Of a stretch of 35,019 nucleotides of DNA, positions 1-8,383 are shown piece after piece; position 1 is the stretch's first letter, and every line of letters starts with the position of its first letter. The notes under the pieces are model-generated. The model saw only the letters and a program-made list of their open reading frames with translations, did no database searches and was not told the origin of the DNA. The DNA comes from an uncultured Bacteroidales bacterium (GTDB lineage: Bacteria; Bacteroidota; Bacteroidia; Bacteroidales; Bacteroidaceae). The position numbers and the translations under genes are program-made. The DNA lies in NCBI GenBank assembly GCA_902785075.1, contig CACZXN010000022.1, positions 1 through 35,019 on the forward strand, read 5' to 3'.

Positions 1-28
1 ATTATTATAAAGTAAGGAGGACACGACA

Positions 29-142
29 ATGAAGAAGAAAGAATATAAGAAACCAGAGATGCAGGTGTATGACATCAAGATGACACAGATTCTGTGTACT
101 ACAAGCGATCCCACCCCTTTGTACCCAGGACCGTTTGACTAA
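29..142 (+). CDS. small Cys-containing peptide, 37 residues, unknown function
   Basis: An ATG at 29 opens a 37-residue frame ending in TAA at 140-142. It begins MKKKEYKKPEMQVYDIK, has one Cys (ILCTTS, about residue 23) and ends in a Pro/Gly-rich tail (YPGPFD). A strong Shine-Dalgarno AAGGAGG lies at 14-20, which is unusual in Bacteroidota and supports translation. A hairpin terminator follows at 170-200. The basic start with a Lys-Pro stretch resembles short orphan peptides that I recall as frequent in Prevotella and Bacteroides genomes. I do not know a function. There is no obvious signal peptide. Its upstream neighbours are outside the window, so an operon cannot be judged. Confidence 0.6.
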   Translation: MKKKEYKKPEMQVYDIKMTQILCTTSDPTPLYPGPFD

Positions 143-169
143 GTACCATAAAGAATAAAAATGAGTAGA

Positions 170-200
170 GAAGGACTTGCATTGGTGCAGGTCCTTCTTC
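170..200 (+). terminator. intrinsic terminator after the small peptide gene
   Basis: Twelve-base arms 170-181 (GAAGGACTTGCA) and 186-197 (TGCAGGTCCTTC) pair with one G-T pair around a TTGG loop, followed by a short T-rich stretch. It lies 28 bp after the peptide stop codon. Confidence 0.7.
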
Positions 201-262
201 TGTCTTCCGAATATACTTTCAATTATTACTCGCGTGCAGAGGGAGTAAACAAAGCTTAACTC

Positions 263-296
263 AAAAAAGAAGAGCACAACATGATGTTGTGCTCTT
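263..296 (-). terminator. intrinsic terminator of tRNA-Asp
   Basis: Eleven-base arms 270-280 and 286-296 (AAGAGCACAAC / GTTGTGCTCTT) surround a 5-base loop. Read on the minus strand the hairpin is followed by a run of T (263-268), directly downstream of tRNA-Asp. Confidence 0.8.
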
Positions 297-302
297 AGGT
301 TG

Positions 303-376
303 CGGTGCGTACGAGACTCGAACTCGTGACCCCATGCGTGACAGGCATGTATTCTAACCTACTGAACTAACGCACC
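303..376 (-). tRNA. tRNA-Asp (GTC)
   Basis: The minus strand folds as a 74-nt cloverleaf. The acceptor arm GGTGCGT (376-370) pairs with ACGCACC (310-304), with discriminator G at 303. The anticodon arm is CATGC-CTGTCAC-GCATG, giving anticodon GTC (Asp). The T arm contains GAGTTCGAGTCTC. The 3' CCA is not encoded. A consensus promoter sits upstream and a terminator downstream, so it is a single-gene unit. Confidence 0.95.
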
Positions 377-416
377 TTTTTGCCTTGATTTTGATGTCCT
401 TTCGGATTTGCGACTG

Positions 417-447
417 CAAAGGTAGTACTTTTTTCTGAACTGACAAA
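417..447 (-). promoter_or_regulatory. promoter of tRNA-Asp
   Basis: On the minus strand TTTG (447-444) is followed after 19 bp by TACCTTTG (424-417), an exact match to the Bacteroidota TTTG / TAnnTTTG promoter. It lies about 40 bp upstream of the tRNA. Confidence 0.75.
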
Positions 448-494
448 ACTTTTTTGAATTTTTTTTGCTTTTTCTTGAAAAAAGTTTCAAATCC

Positions 495-1514
495 TTAGTT
501 TGCAGCCTCGAATTCGCGTAAGAATCGTGCGTCGTTTTCGCTGAACATGCGCAAATCCTTCACTTGGTATTTGAGGTTTGTGATGCGTTCAACTCCCATT
601 CCGAAGGCGTAGCCTTTGTATTTCTTTGAATCGATGCCGTTGAGTTCGAGTACTGCTGGGTCAACCATTCCGCATCCGAGTATTTCTACCCATCCGGTGT
701 ATTTGCAGAAACTGCAGCCTTCGCCGCCACAGATGTTGCAACTGATGTCCATCTCGGCAGATGGTTCGGTGAATGGGAAGTAGGATGGGCGCAGGCGTAT
801 CTGTGTACCTTCGCCGAACATTTCGCGTGCAAAGAGGAGGAGTACTTGCTTGAGGTCGGTGAAACTGACGTCTTGATCGACATAGAGTCCTTCGACCTGA
901 TGGAAGAAGCAGTGGGCACGTGCGCTGATGGCTTCGTTGCGATAGACTCGTCCTGGGCAGATGATGCGAATGGGTGGTTGGGTGTGTTCCATTACGCGGC
1001 TCTGTACGGAACTGGTGTGGGTACGAAGTATGACATCGGGTTTTGCTTCGATGAAGAATGTGTCTTGCATGTCGCGAGCGGGATGGTCATCGGCAAAGTT
1101 CATAGCTCCGAACACATGCCAGTCGTCCTCGACTTCGGGACCTTCAGCCAGTGAGAACCCGAGACGTGAGAAGATGTCAACGATTTCGTTGCGTACGATA
1201 GTCAGCGGATGGCGTGTGCCAAGCTGGATAGGGTAGGCCGTACGTGTGATGTCGATGTCGTTGGTATCGGTATCGGCAGAATCGAATGCTGCCTTCAGCG
1301 AATTAATCTTGTCGAATGCTTTGGTTTTGAGTTCGTTGATGCGAATACCTACTTCTTTTTTCTGTTCTGCGGGTACATTGCGGAAGTCGGCCATGAGGGC
1401 TGGTATGCTTCCTTTCTTACTTAAATACTTGATACGGAGGTTTTCGATATCCTCTGCACTATTGGCCTGGAGCGAATCGATCTCGGCCAGCAACGCTTCT
1501 ATCTTTTCTAACAT
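495..1514 (-). CDS. pheS: phenylalanine--tRNA ligase alpha subunit
   Basis: The protein has 339 residues, the usual length for PheS. It charges tRNA-Phe as part of an alpha2-beta2 enzyme in the cytoplasm. It shows the N-terminal coiled coil (residues 1-90), then the class II synthetase core: TRHPLTIV and EGPEVEDDWHVFGAMN (motif 1 region), RTHTSSVQSR, the motif 2 segment ICPGRVYRNEAISARAH, the substrate-pocket segment FPFTEPSAEMD, a Cys-rich insertion (CNICGGEGCSFC) and motif 3 GMGVERI. The ATG at 1514 fits family alignments, and a TAACTTTG -7 element lies 21 bp upstream. pheT is not adjacent, as is common in Bacteroidota. Confidence 0.97.
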   Translation of the reverse strand: MLEKIEALLAEIDSLQANSAEDIENLRIKYLSKKGSIPALMADFRNVPAEQKKEVGIRINELKTKAFDKINSLKAAFDSADTDTNDIDITRTAYPIQLGTRHPLTIVRNEIVDIFSRLGFSLAEGPEVEDDWHVFGAMNFADDHPARDMQDTFFIEAKPDVILRTHTSSVQSRVMEHTQPPIRIICPGRVYRNEAISARAHCFFHQVEGLYVDQDVSFTDLKQVLLLFAREMFGEGTQIRLRPSYFPFTEPSAEMDISCNICGGEGCSFCKYTGWVEILGCGMVDPAVLELNGIDSKKYKGYAFGMGVERITNLKYQVKDLRMFSENDARFLREFEAAN

Positions 1515-1534
1515 GATTCTCTTAAAAATTTTTG

Positions 1535-1542
1535 CAAAGTTA
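1535..1542 (-). promoter_or_regulatory. -7 element upstream of pheS
   Basis: TAACTTTG on the minus strand (1542 to 1535) matches the Bacteroidota TAnnTTTG element and would place the transcript start just before the pheS ATG at 1514. I see no good -33 TTTG partner. Confidence 0.5.
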
Positions 1543-1700
1543 GGAATATTTCATGAAAAATCGTACGAAATCGTCGACTTTTCGCAAAAAGAAGTGTAGT
1601 AATGTGTCTTTTTGTCAAGTTTTTTAGGTTTTGGTGACAATTGAGGGCATTTTGTAAAAAAAAGTATGTGATTTCGATTTTTTTTGTAAAAAAATGTAAA

Positions 1701-1727
1701 TTGTGTGGAGTATTTTGTCTATCTTTG
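1701..1727 (+). promoter_or_regulatory. promoter of ugd
   Basis: TATCTTTG at 1720-1727 matches TAnnTTTG. TTG at 1701-1703 is a possible -33 element, although the 16-bp spacing is short. The transcript would carry an untranslated leader of about 120 nt. Confidence 0.5.
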
Positions 1728-1853
1728 TACGTCAAAAATTGAGAGAACGTAAGGTGAATGACAAAACAACTATTGGACGGATGGAAATTCGTCTGAAAAA
1801 GAAATGATTGCTTAGTGTGTCGTTCCCTTATATATAGAGAATAAGGTGCATAT

Positions 1854-3185
1854 ATGAAAATTGCAGTAGCTGGAACAGGATATGTGGGCTTATCGATAGC
1901 TACACTTTTGGCACAACATAACGAAGTTGTGGCGGTTGATGTAATTCCCGAAAAAGTTGATAAGATTAACCGCAAAATCTCTCCTATCCAGGACGATTAT
2001 ATAGAAAAGTATTTAGCAGAAAAAGACTTGAACCTTAGAGCAACCCTCGATGGCGCATCGGCTTATAAGGATGCCGATTTCGTGGTGATTGCAGCTCCTA
2101 CGAACTATGACCCCGTTCAGAACTATTTCGACACTTCGCATGTGGAAGAGGTGATTGATTTGGTGTTGAGTGTGAATCCTGATGCGGTGATGGTGATAAA
2201 GAGTACCATCCCTGTGGGGTATTCGCGTAGTCTGTATGTGAAGTATGCGCTGCAGTTCCTGTACAAACCAGAGTTGAAGGGCAAGAAGTTCAATCTGCTG
2301 TTCTCTCCGGAGTTTTTGCGTGAGTCGAAGGCACTGTATGACAATCTGTATCCTTCGCGTATCATTGTGGGCTACCCTAAGTTGATACATATTGACGACA
2401 AGAACTTCACCGAGGAGAATGCCGCTATCACAGCTATTGGAAATCCGGAGGCAGAGAAATATGCGCACCAGTTTGCAGCGCTGTTGCAAGAGGGTGCACT
2501 GAAAGAAAATATAGATACGCTGTTCATGGGTATGAAGGAAGCGGAGGCCGTGAAGTTGTTTGCCAACACCTATCTGGCCCTTCGTGTAAGCTACTTCAAT
2601 GAACTCGATACCTACGCAGAGATGAAAGGCTTGGATACAAAGGCCATTATCGATGGTGTAGGACTTGATCCCCGTATCGGAACCCACTATAACAACCCAA
2701 GTTTCGGCTACGGCGGCTACTGTCTGCCTAAAGACACGAAGCAGTTGTTGGCCAATTATCAGGATGTGCCGCAGGACATGATGACTGCGATTGTGCAGAG
2801 CAATCGTACTCGCAAAGACTATATAGCAGATGCGGTGTTGAGAAAAGCAGGATATTACTCGTACTCGGGTAATAGTCAGTGGGACTCTTCGAAGGAAAGG
2901 AATTGTGTGATTGGTGTGTACCGCCTGACGATGAAGTCGAACAGCGACAATTTCCGTCAGAGTGCTATCCAAGGTATCATGAAACGCATCAAGGCAAAGG
3001 GTGCAGAGGTGATTATCTACGAACCGACATTAAAAGATGGCGACAGTTTCTTCGGATCGCTGGTTGTGAACGACCTGAAGGCATTCAAGGAGAAGTCGCA
3101 AGCCATCATTGCAAACCGTTATGACACTTGTCTCGACGACGTAAAGGATAAGGTTTATACGCGTGATATATTCAGGCGTGATTAA
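1854..3185 (+). CDS. ugd: UDP-glucose 6-dehydrogenase family protein
   Basis: The 443-residue protein oxidises UDP-glucose (or a related UDP-hexose) to the uronic acid with two NAD. It opens with the Rossmann motif GTGYVG (residues 7-12). The NAD-binding domain continues through CT-type elements APTNYD and KSTIPVGYS, then SPEFLRE. The central helical domain includes [20 protein letters not shown], and the catalytic Cys290 is in [14 protein letters not shown]. The C-terminal UDP-binding domain includes IYEPTL. The length is typical. It starts a plus-strand run of sugar-nucleotide genes but has its own terminator at 3190-3225, so it may be a separate transcript. UDP-ManNAc dehydrogenase is the main alternative, but the sequence style fits Ugd better. 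Confidence 0.92.
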   Translation: MKIAVAGTGYVGLSIATLLAQHNEVVAVDVIPEKVDKINRKISPIQDDYIEKYLAEKDLNLRATLDGASAYKDADFVVIAAPTNYDPVQNYFDTSHVEEVIDLVLSVNPDAVMVIKSTIPVGYSRSLYVKYALQFLYKPELKGKKFNLLFSPEFLRESKALYDNLYPSRIIVGYPKLIHIDDKNFTEENAAITAIGNPEAEKYAHQFAALLQEGALKENIDTLFMGMKEAEAVKLFANTYLALRVSYFNELDTYAEMKGLDTKAIIDGVGLDPRIGTHYNNPSFGYGGYCLPKDTKQLLANYQDVPQDMMTAIVQSNRTRKDYIADAVLRKAGYYSYSGNSQWDSSKERNCVIGVYRLTMKSNSDNFRQSAIQGIMKRIKAKGAEVIIYEPTLKDGDSFFGSLVVNDLKAFKEKSQAIIANRYDTCLDDVKDKVYTRDIFRRD

Positions 3186-3189
3186 TTAC

Positions 3190-3225
3190 CCCCCCCTGTA
3201 CATTTGTATAGGGAGGGCGTTTTTT
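3190..3225 (+). terminator. intrinsic terminator after ugd
   Basis: Twelve-base arms 3190-3201 (C-rich) and 3206-3217 (GTATAGGGAGGG) pair with one mismatch and one G-T pair around ATTT, followed by CG and six T. Confidence 0.75.
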
Positions 3226-3270
3226 GAGATACAAAACGAGTATTAACAGATTATTATCGAAACGAAATAT

Positions 3271-5232
3271 ATGGGGATTTTCCAAAGAATAACAACATGG
3301 TATTTTTCTAAGAACGCGCTTCCGTATTGGTGTGTGTTGATGCTTGACTGCGCGATTATCGTCGTTTCCGGAATGGTGGGTACTTACTTTGTACAAGGAG
3401 GCTCTCCGTTACAAGGTGACGGATTCTGGCATTTTTTGTTAGCAATAACATGCTCTTTGCCATTCTTTATCCTGGGCATGAGGTTATTACGTACCTATTC
3501 GGGTGTTCTCCGTTATTCTTCGTTTGTGGATTTGGTACGTGTGGCAGGTGCAATATCCGTTGGTTTGGTATGTAGCATCATTGCCGTTAAGCTAATCCCT
3601 GATAGTATCTTGCCCGAAATCCGTATTAAGAGTCTGTTGATTTCTGGTGCAATTGCTTTGATACTGATGTGGGCAGAACGAATCATCGTGAAAAGTGTGT
3701 TTGTGACGCTCCATAGAATCGACAACGCTCCTCACATTTATATTTATGGTGTACGTGAAGGTGGTATCGGATTGGCAAAGAGTATCTTGAACGAGAGCCA
3801 GTCGCAATATTCGATAAAAGGATTTATCAGCGGTGATAACGAGATGGTGGGCAAGTACCTGATGGGTATCAAGGTGTATGCCCCAACCTTGGATATTGTC
3901 AAACAGATGGAGTCGGATTCGGTACGTGCTGTACTGATTAGCCCGTTGTTGAGTGAGTCGTTCAGGGAACGTCAGGATTTGGTTGACGCCATTTCGGATG
4001 CAGGTATCCGTATCATGATGATGCCTACGGCGCAGAAGTGGGACGGCAAGACGCAACTCAGCTATTCACAGTTGCAGGAGGTTGAGATCGAAGACCTATT
4101 GCCACGCGACGAGATAACGGTCGATATGGAAGCAATCGGTCGTTTGCTGTCGGGTCGTGTCATCCTCATCACAGGTGCAGCAGGTAGTATCGGAAGCGAG
4201 ATGGTGCGTCAGATAGCACAGTTCGGTCCGAAGCATCTTGCCTTGATTGACGCTGCAGAGACTCCGATGCACGATTTGCGTCTGTTTATGAAGAACAACT
4301 ATCCCGACATAGAGTGCGAAACGATTGTGTCGAGCATTACGCATCAGACGCACATGAATTCGCTGTTCGAAAGGATAAAACCAGACTATGTGTTCCACGC
4401 AGCAGCATATAAGCATGTGCCGATGATGGAAGATAATCCGAGCGAAGCTGTATTCAACAACATATTCGGAACGCGTGTGATTGCCGATTTGGCTGTGAAG
4501 TATGGCACGAAGAAGTTTGTGATGATCAGTACGGACAAGGCTGTCAATCCGACGAACGTGATGGGATGTTCGAAGCGTATCTGCGAAATCTATTGCCAGG
4601 CGCTCAACAAGGCTATCGTAGAAGGAAAAGTTGAAGGTGTGACACAATTCGTCACGACCCGCTTCGGAAATGTGCTGGGTAGTAACGGCAGTGTGATTCC
4701 AATCTTCAGGGAGCAAATCAAGAAAGGCGGTCCTGTAACGGTGACACACCCAGATATCATCCGATTCTTCATGCTGATACCAGAGGCATGTAAACTTGTG
4801 CTCGAAGCAGGAACGATGGGTAAAGGCGGTGAGATCTTCGTGTTCGATATGGGCAAGCCTGTCCGCATTGCAGATTTGGCAAAACGTATGATCAAGCTAA
4901 GTGGTGCCAAGAATGTTGAGGTGCAGTTCACAGGTCTGCGTGACGGTGAGAAACTCTATGAAGAGGTGCTCAACGATGCAGAAACGACCAAACCAACCGT
5001 TCATAAGAAAATCATGGTGGCATCTGTTCGTGAGTATGAGTACGAGGTGGCATTGGCAAACGAAGAACGCCTTTACGAGGTAAGTAGGTTGTACGACGAC
5101 ATGAAGACCGTAAGAGTCATGAAGGAAATTGTTCCGGAATTCAAGAGCCGCCAGTCGAAGTATGAGGCGATTGATGCCGAATTGGAGGCAGAGGAAGCAG
5201 CAAAAGCAGCAACAAAGGCAGCAACAAAGTAA
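3271..5232 (+). CDS. membrane-bound nucleoside-diphosphate-sugar 4,6-dehydratase/epimerase (CapD/WbpM/PglF type)
   Basis: The 653-residue protein has four N-terminal membrane segments (about 18-38, 53-72, 90-110, 118-135). A first degenerate nucleotide-binding fold follows (IYIYGVREGGIGLA), then the catalytic extended-SDR domain with ITGAAGSIGSE (about 300-310). The active-site segment is STDKAVNPTNVMGCSKR: Met431 replaces the usual SDR Tyr, with Lys435, as known in the long WbpM/CapD-type UDP-GlcNAc 4,6-dehydratases. Related enzymes make UDP-4-keto-6-deoxy sugars for capsule, O-antigen or protein glycosylation. The last about 20 residues are an Ala/Lys/Glu-rich low-complexity tail (AAKAATKAATK) encoded by near-repeated GCAACAAAG units. 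The exact product cannot be told from sequence. Confidence 0.9.
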   Translation: MGIFQRITTWYFSKNALPYWCVLMLDCAIIVVSGMVGTYFVQGGSPLQGDGFWHFLLAITCSLPFFILGMRLLRTYSGVLRYSSFVDLVRVAGAISVGLVCSIIAVKLIPDSILPEIRIKSLLISGAIALILMWAERIIVKSVFVTLHRIDNAPHIYIYGVREGGIGLAKSILNESQSQYSIKGFISGDNEMVGKYLMGIKVYAPTLDIVKQMESDSVRAVLISPLLSESFRERQDLVDAISDAGIRIMMMPTAQKWDGKTQLSYSQLQEVEIEDLLPRDEITVDMEAIGRLLSGRVILITGAAGSIGSEMVRQIAQFGPKHLALIDAAETPMHDLRLFMKNNYPDIECETIVSSITHQTHMNSLFERIKPDYVFHAAAYKHVPMMEDNPSEAVFNNIFGTRVIADLAVKYGTKKFVMISTDKAVNPTNVMGCSKRICEIYCQALNKAIVEGKVEGVTQFVTTRFGNVLGSNGSVIPIFREQIKKGGPVTVTHPDIIRFFMLIPEACKLVLEAGTMGKGGEIFVFDMGKPVRIADLAKRMIKLSGAKNVEVQFTGLRDGEKLYEEVLNDAETTKPTVHKKIMVASVREYEYEVALANEERLYEVSRLYDDMKTVRVMKEIVPEFKSRQSKYEAIDAELEAEEAAKAATKAATK

Positions 5233-5316
5233 GCAAAATAATACAGAGAGTTAATAAATCTCTGACAAGACATACACAACAAAATAAATCATTGAACCTT
5301 TAATTTAGAAACTATT

Positions 5317-6138
5317 ATGAGAGTAGTAATTACAAAGAACTATGACGAAATGTCAAGGTGGGCTGCTCATTTCGTAGCCAACAAAATCTTAGAAGCTAAC
5401 CCAACAGAAGAGAAGCCATTCAAGCTTGGTTGTCCAACCGGTTCTTCACCTCTTGGAATGTACAAAGAATTGATTCGCCTGAACAAAGCAGGTGTTATCT
5501 CATTCAAGAATGTGATTACGTTCAACATGGACGAATATGTAGGACTGCCTGAAAGTCATCCAGAAAGCTATCACAGCTTTATGTGGAACAACTTCTTCAA
5601 TCACATCGACATCAAGAAGGAAAATGTTCATATCCTCAACGGAAATGCTCCTGACCTTCTCGCAGAATGTGCTCACTATGAGCAGATGATTGAAGAGGCA
5701 GGTGGTATCGATCTCTTCATGGGTGGTATCGGTCCAGACGGACACATTGCCTTCAACGAGCCAGGAAGTAGCTTGACCAGCAAGACTCGTGTGAAGACGC
5801 TGACAACCAATACGTTGCAGGCAAACAGTCGTTTCTTCGATAACGATATCAACAAGGTTCCAAAGCAGGCTTTGACAGTTGGTGTAGGAACAGTGATGGC
5901 AGCAAGAGAAATCCTGATTATGTGTAACGGTCACCAGAAGGCACGTGCCCTGAAGCACGCAATTGAGAATGGTGTGAACCACATGTGGACAGTTAGTATG
6001 TTGCAGATGCACCAGCATGGTAATATCGTATGCGACGAGGAATGCTGCTGCGACCTGAACGTATCAACATATCAGTATTTCACCGACAAGCAGAGAATCG
6101 AAGGGCTGGTAGAACATTACGTCAACATGTTCGAATAA
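5317..6138 (+). CDS. nagB: glucosamine-6-phosphate deaminase
   Basis: The 273-residue protein converts glucosamine-6-phosphate to fructose-6-phosphate and ammonia. It keeps the active-site residues at the same numbers as the E. coli enzyme: Asp72 in FNMDEYVGLP, and Asp141, His143 and Glu148 in GPDGHIAFNEPGSS. The N-terminal LGCPTGSSPLGMY is the phosphate-binding loop. It lies 84 bp after the CapD-like gene with no clear TAnnTTTG element or terminator between them, so co-transcription is possible. Its place among sugar-nucleotide genes suggests balancing of the amino-sugar pool. Confidence 0.97.
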   Translation: MRVVITKNYDEMSRWAAHFVANKILEANPTEEKPFKLGCPTGSSPLGMYKELIRLNKAGVISFKNVITFNMDEYVGLPESHPESYHSFMWNNFFNHIDIKKENVHILNGNAPDLLAECAHYEQMIEEAGGIDLFMGGIGPDGHIAFNEPGSSLTSKTRVKTLTTNTLQANSRFFDNDINKVPKQALTVGVGTVMAAREILIMCNGHQKARALKHAIENGVNHMWTVSMLQMHQHGNIVCDEECCCDLNVSTYQYFTDKQRIEGLVEHYVNMFE

Positions 6139-6159
6139 TCAAATTGCGACCATAACATT

Positions 6160-7167
6160 TTGAGACATATATTATTAATAATATTATGTAGCTTTACAGG
6201 AGTTTTATCGGCACAAGATAGCGTGTCGGTAAAACTTCCTTTATTCCAGTATATGCAGAAGAAAAACATCCTGAACCATCTGGATGTTTCTGCAACCGTG
6301 GGAACCACAGGGCTTGGTTTTGACTTTGCGTTGCCTATAGGCAATTATGTGCAGATACGAACGGGTGCTGACTTTTTCCCACATATAAAGTTGAAGATGA
6401 CCTATGGGTTGGAGATGACAGGCGACAATACCGTCACAGAAGGTACAACCAGTTTTGAAAAAGCCGCTCGAGTGCTCAAGGAGACCACCGGACGCGAAGT
6501 GAAAAAAGAGGTGTCGATGTGGGCGGTTCCTAACTATAGTAACTTCAAACTGCTGGTAGATGTCTTTCCTTTTAGAAACAAAAACTGGCACCTTACGGCT
6601 GGATTCTATATCGGTAACACGAATTTTGCAAGGGCATATAACCGAACTGAAGATATGTCGAACCTGCTAAGTGTGAACCTGTATAACCATATCGTCGATA
6701 GAATCAAGGAAGGTGGTGATGTGTTTACGTGGAAAGGCGAAACAATCAGCATCCCCGCACAGTTGCAGGAATCTGTCAAACGTAACGGATACATTGGTGT
6801 TCCGTTTGGTACCTTGAAAAACGATGTTTACAAAGACGGCCAGCTTATCTATCAAAAAGGAGAAACCTATTATGTGATGCCTGCCGATGACAACATGATT
6901 CATACGGAAGGCTATATCAATAAGTTCAAACCCTATTTAGGTTTCGGTTATGGCGGCCATTTATTTAAAGGAAGCGATACAACCATATCGTTCGATGCAG
7001 GTATGATGTTCTGGGGTGGTAGCCCGAAATTGATAACACATGACGGAGTTGACCTCGTACACGACTTGCCGAAAATACGTGGACAAGTGGGAAGTACCGT
7101 GGAATTTGTTAAGACATTCCAAGTATTTCCTGTTATCAATCTGCGTTTAACTCAGCGAATATTCTAA
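6160..7167 (+). CDS. exported beta-barrel-like outer membrane protein, unknown function
   Basis: The 335-residue protein starts at TTG 6160, the only plausible start: the in-frame stop at 6136 precedes it and no ATG lies between. The start gives a clear signal peptide MRHILLIILCSFTGVLSAQ. The rest has alternating hydrophobic/aromatic strands (for example GFDFALPIGNYVQIRTGADF and KPYLGFGYGGHLF) and ends in Phe (LRLTQRIF), a typical beta-barrel C-terminal signal. It is separated from the next gene by only 11 bp, so both are probably one transcript. I recognise it only as a Bacteroidales outer-membrane protein and cannot assign a role. Confidence 0.75.
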   Translation: MRHILLIILCSFTGVLSAQDSVSVKLPLFQYMQKKNILNHLDVSATVGTTGLGFDFALPIGNYVQIRTGADFFPHIKLKMTYGLEMTGDNTVTEGTTSFEKAARVLKETTGREVKKEVSMWAVPNYSNFKLLVDVFPFRNKNWHLTAGFYIGNTNFARAYNRTEDMSNLLSVNLYNHIVDRIKEGGDVFTWKGETISIPAQLQESVKRNGYIGVPFGTLKNDVYKDGQLIYQKGETYYVMPADDNMIHTEGYINKFKPYLGFGYGGHLFKGSDTTISFDAGMMFWGGSPKLITHDGVDLVHDLPKIRGQVGSTVEFVKTFQVFPVINLRLTQRIF

Positions 7168-7178
7168 ACCGATCCGAA

Positions 7179-8363
7179 ATGGCAGAACAGCGTAAGAAAG
7201 TATTTGTCAGCGGATGTTATGATTTACTCCACAGTGGACATGTGGAGTTTTTCCGTCAAGCGGCACAATATGGTGACCTCTATGTCGGTATCGGTTCTGA
7301 CAATACAATTCTACATTACAAAAACCACAAGACCGTTTATTCTGAGCAAGAGCGACTCTTCATGGTGAAGAGCATTCGCTATGTGAAGGATGCATTTATC
7401 AATCAAGGAGATGGAGTGTTGGATTTTGTGCCTACACTCGATATTGTTCATCCAGATATTTTGGTTGTAAATAGCGACGGAGGTAGTGAAGAGAAACGCC
7501 GCCTGTGTGAGCAGCGAGGCATGGAATATGTCGTACTGCAACGTGATCCACACGAAGGACTAGCTGCACGAAGCAGTACGGAACTGAAGAAAAGTCCATG
7601 TCAGTTGCCTACTCGTTTAGATATAGCAGGTACATGGATTGATCAACCTTATGTAAGCTGCCATGCACCAGGATGGGCCATTACGATATCGCTTGAACCA
7701 TCGTTTGAAATCCGCGAGCGATGTGGTCTCTCTACGTCCACTCGCAATCTGATAAAGACCATCTGGCCCTATCAACTGCCAAATATGGACCCTGAGACAT
7801 TAGCTCGGCTGGTATTCTGTTTTGAAAATCATCCAGAACGTGAGGACGGTATCATCAGCGGAGCACAAGATGCTATCGGTATTTGTGTGCCCGGGCTATG
7901 TCGCCATTTCTATGACAATCATTTCTGGCCGATAAAGATTGAAACCTGTGAAGACGAAACGATTCTTCAGTGGTTGGAGAGCCATTTGTGTATGATACCA
8001 ATGGAACCTCGTCGTAAGGGATGCTCGGTTGTGGAAGGCATGGACATTACCAAGCCGAAGGTTGAAACGCTTGCTGCAGCTGCTGCATCGTGTTGGGATG
8101 CTATCATGGCGATGAATCTCTTAGATTTTGCAAAGGCATACAAAGCTTCGTTTGAAGCTCAGGTGGCAATGTTCCCTGCCATGATTCAAGGATGTGTGCA
8201 GCAATATATCGATCAATATTCAATGATGGAAGATGTGCTTGCCTGGAAGATGCCAGGAGCGGGTGGGGGAGGTTACCTTGCTATTGTCGTAACGGATACG
8301 GAGTCCTTCTGCATGAAACATCCGGAGGCAATTCCTTTAAAAATAAGACGTTCGGGCATGTAA
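7179..8363 (+). CDS. cytidylyltransferase-like / GHMP kinase-like fusion protein
   Basis: The 394-residue protein has two parts. Residues 1-135 form a nucleotidyltransferase fold with the HxGH signature HSGH (18-21) in SGCYDLLHSGHVEFF. From about 145 it resembles a GHMP sugar kinase: motif 1 RLDIAGTWIDQPY, a weak motif 2 (RCGLSTSTRN) and the glycine-rich motif 3 PGAGGGGYLAIVV (about 360-370). The kinase part is about 250 residues, shorter than usual. This pairing would suit phosphorylation of a sugar and its transfer to a nucleotide, similar in logic to heptose HddA/HddC or HldE or to Fkp-type enzymes, but it is not a clear homologue of Fkp. Convergent with fcl; a terminator overlaps its stop codon. 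Confidence 0.75.
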   Translation: MAEQRKKVFVSGCYDLLHSGHVEFFRQAAQYGDLYVGIGSDNTILHYKNHKTVYSEQERLFMVKSIRYVKDAFINQGDGVLDFVPTLDIVHPDILVVNSDGGSEEKRRLCEQRGMEYVVLQRDPHEGLAARSSTELKKSPCQLPTRLDIAGTWIDQPYVSCHAPGWAITISLEPSFEIRERCGLSTSTRNLIKTIWPYQLPNMDPETLARLVFCFENHPEREDGIISGAQDAIGICVPGLCRHFYDNHFWPIKIETCEDETILQWLESHLCMIPMEPRRKGCSVVEGMDITKPKVETLAAAAASCWDAIMAMNLLDFAKAYKASFEAQVAMFPAMIQGCVQQYIDQYSMMEDVLAWKMPGAGGGGYLAIVVTDTESFCMKHPEAIPLKIRRSGM

Positions 8364-8383
8364 CCCGAACGTTATTTGTTTTT
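8348..8383 (+). terminator. terminator overlapping the end of the kinase fusion gene
   Basis: Nine-base arms ACGTTCGGG (8348-8356) and CCCGAACGT (8364-8372) enclose the stop codon of the upstream gene and are followed by TTTGTTTTT. It separates this gene from the convergent fcl. Confidence 0.8.

Larger units (their letters stand above)
1515..1853. other. divergent intergenic region pheS / ugd
   Basis: This 339-bp AT-rich gap holds the pheS -7 element and the ugd promoter. An inverted pair TTGTCA (1613-1618) / TGACAA (1636-1641), spaced by 17 bp, is also present and could bind a regulator. No small gene is convincing here. Confidence 0.4.

Noticed and set aside
161-259. Short frame starting MSREGLALVQ after the peptide gene
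   Set aside because: It runs through the terminator hairpin and has no ribosome-binding site.
1508-1975. 155-residue minus-strand frame across the pheS / ugd gap
   Set aside because: It overlaps the ugd start and both promoters, has low-complexity Phe/Ser content and no family features.
2013-2972. 319-residue minus-strand frame inside ugd
   Set aside because: It is the antisense of a well-supported gene, and its sequence has no domain pattern.
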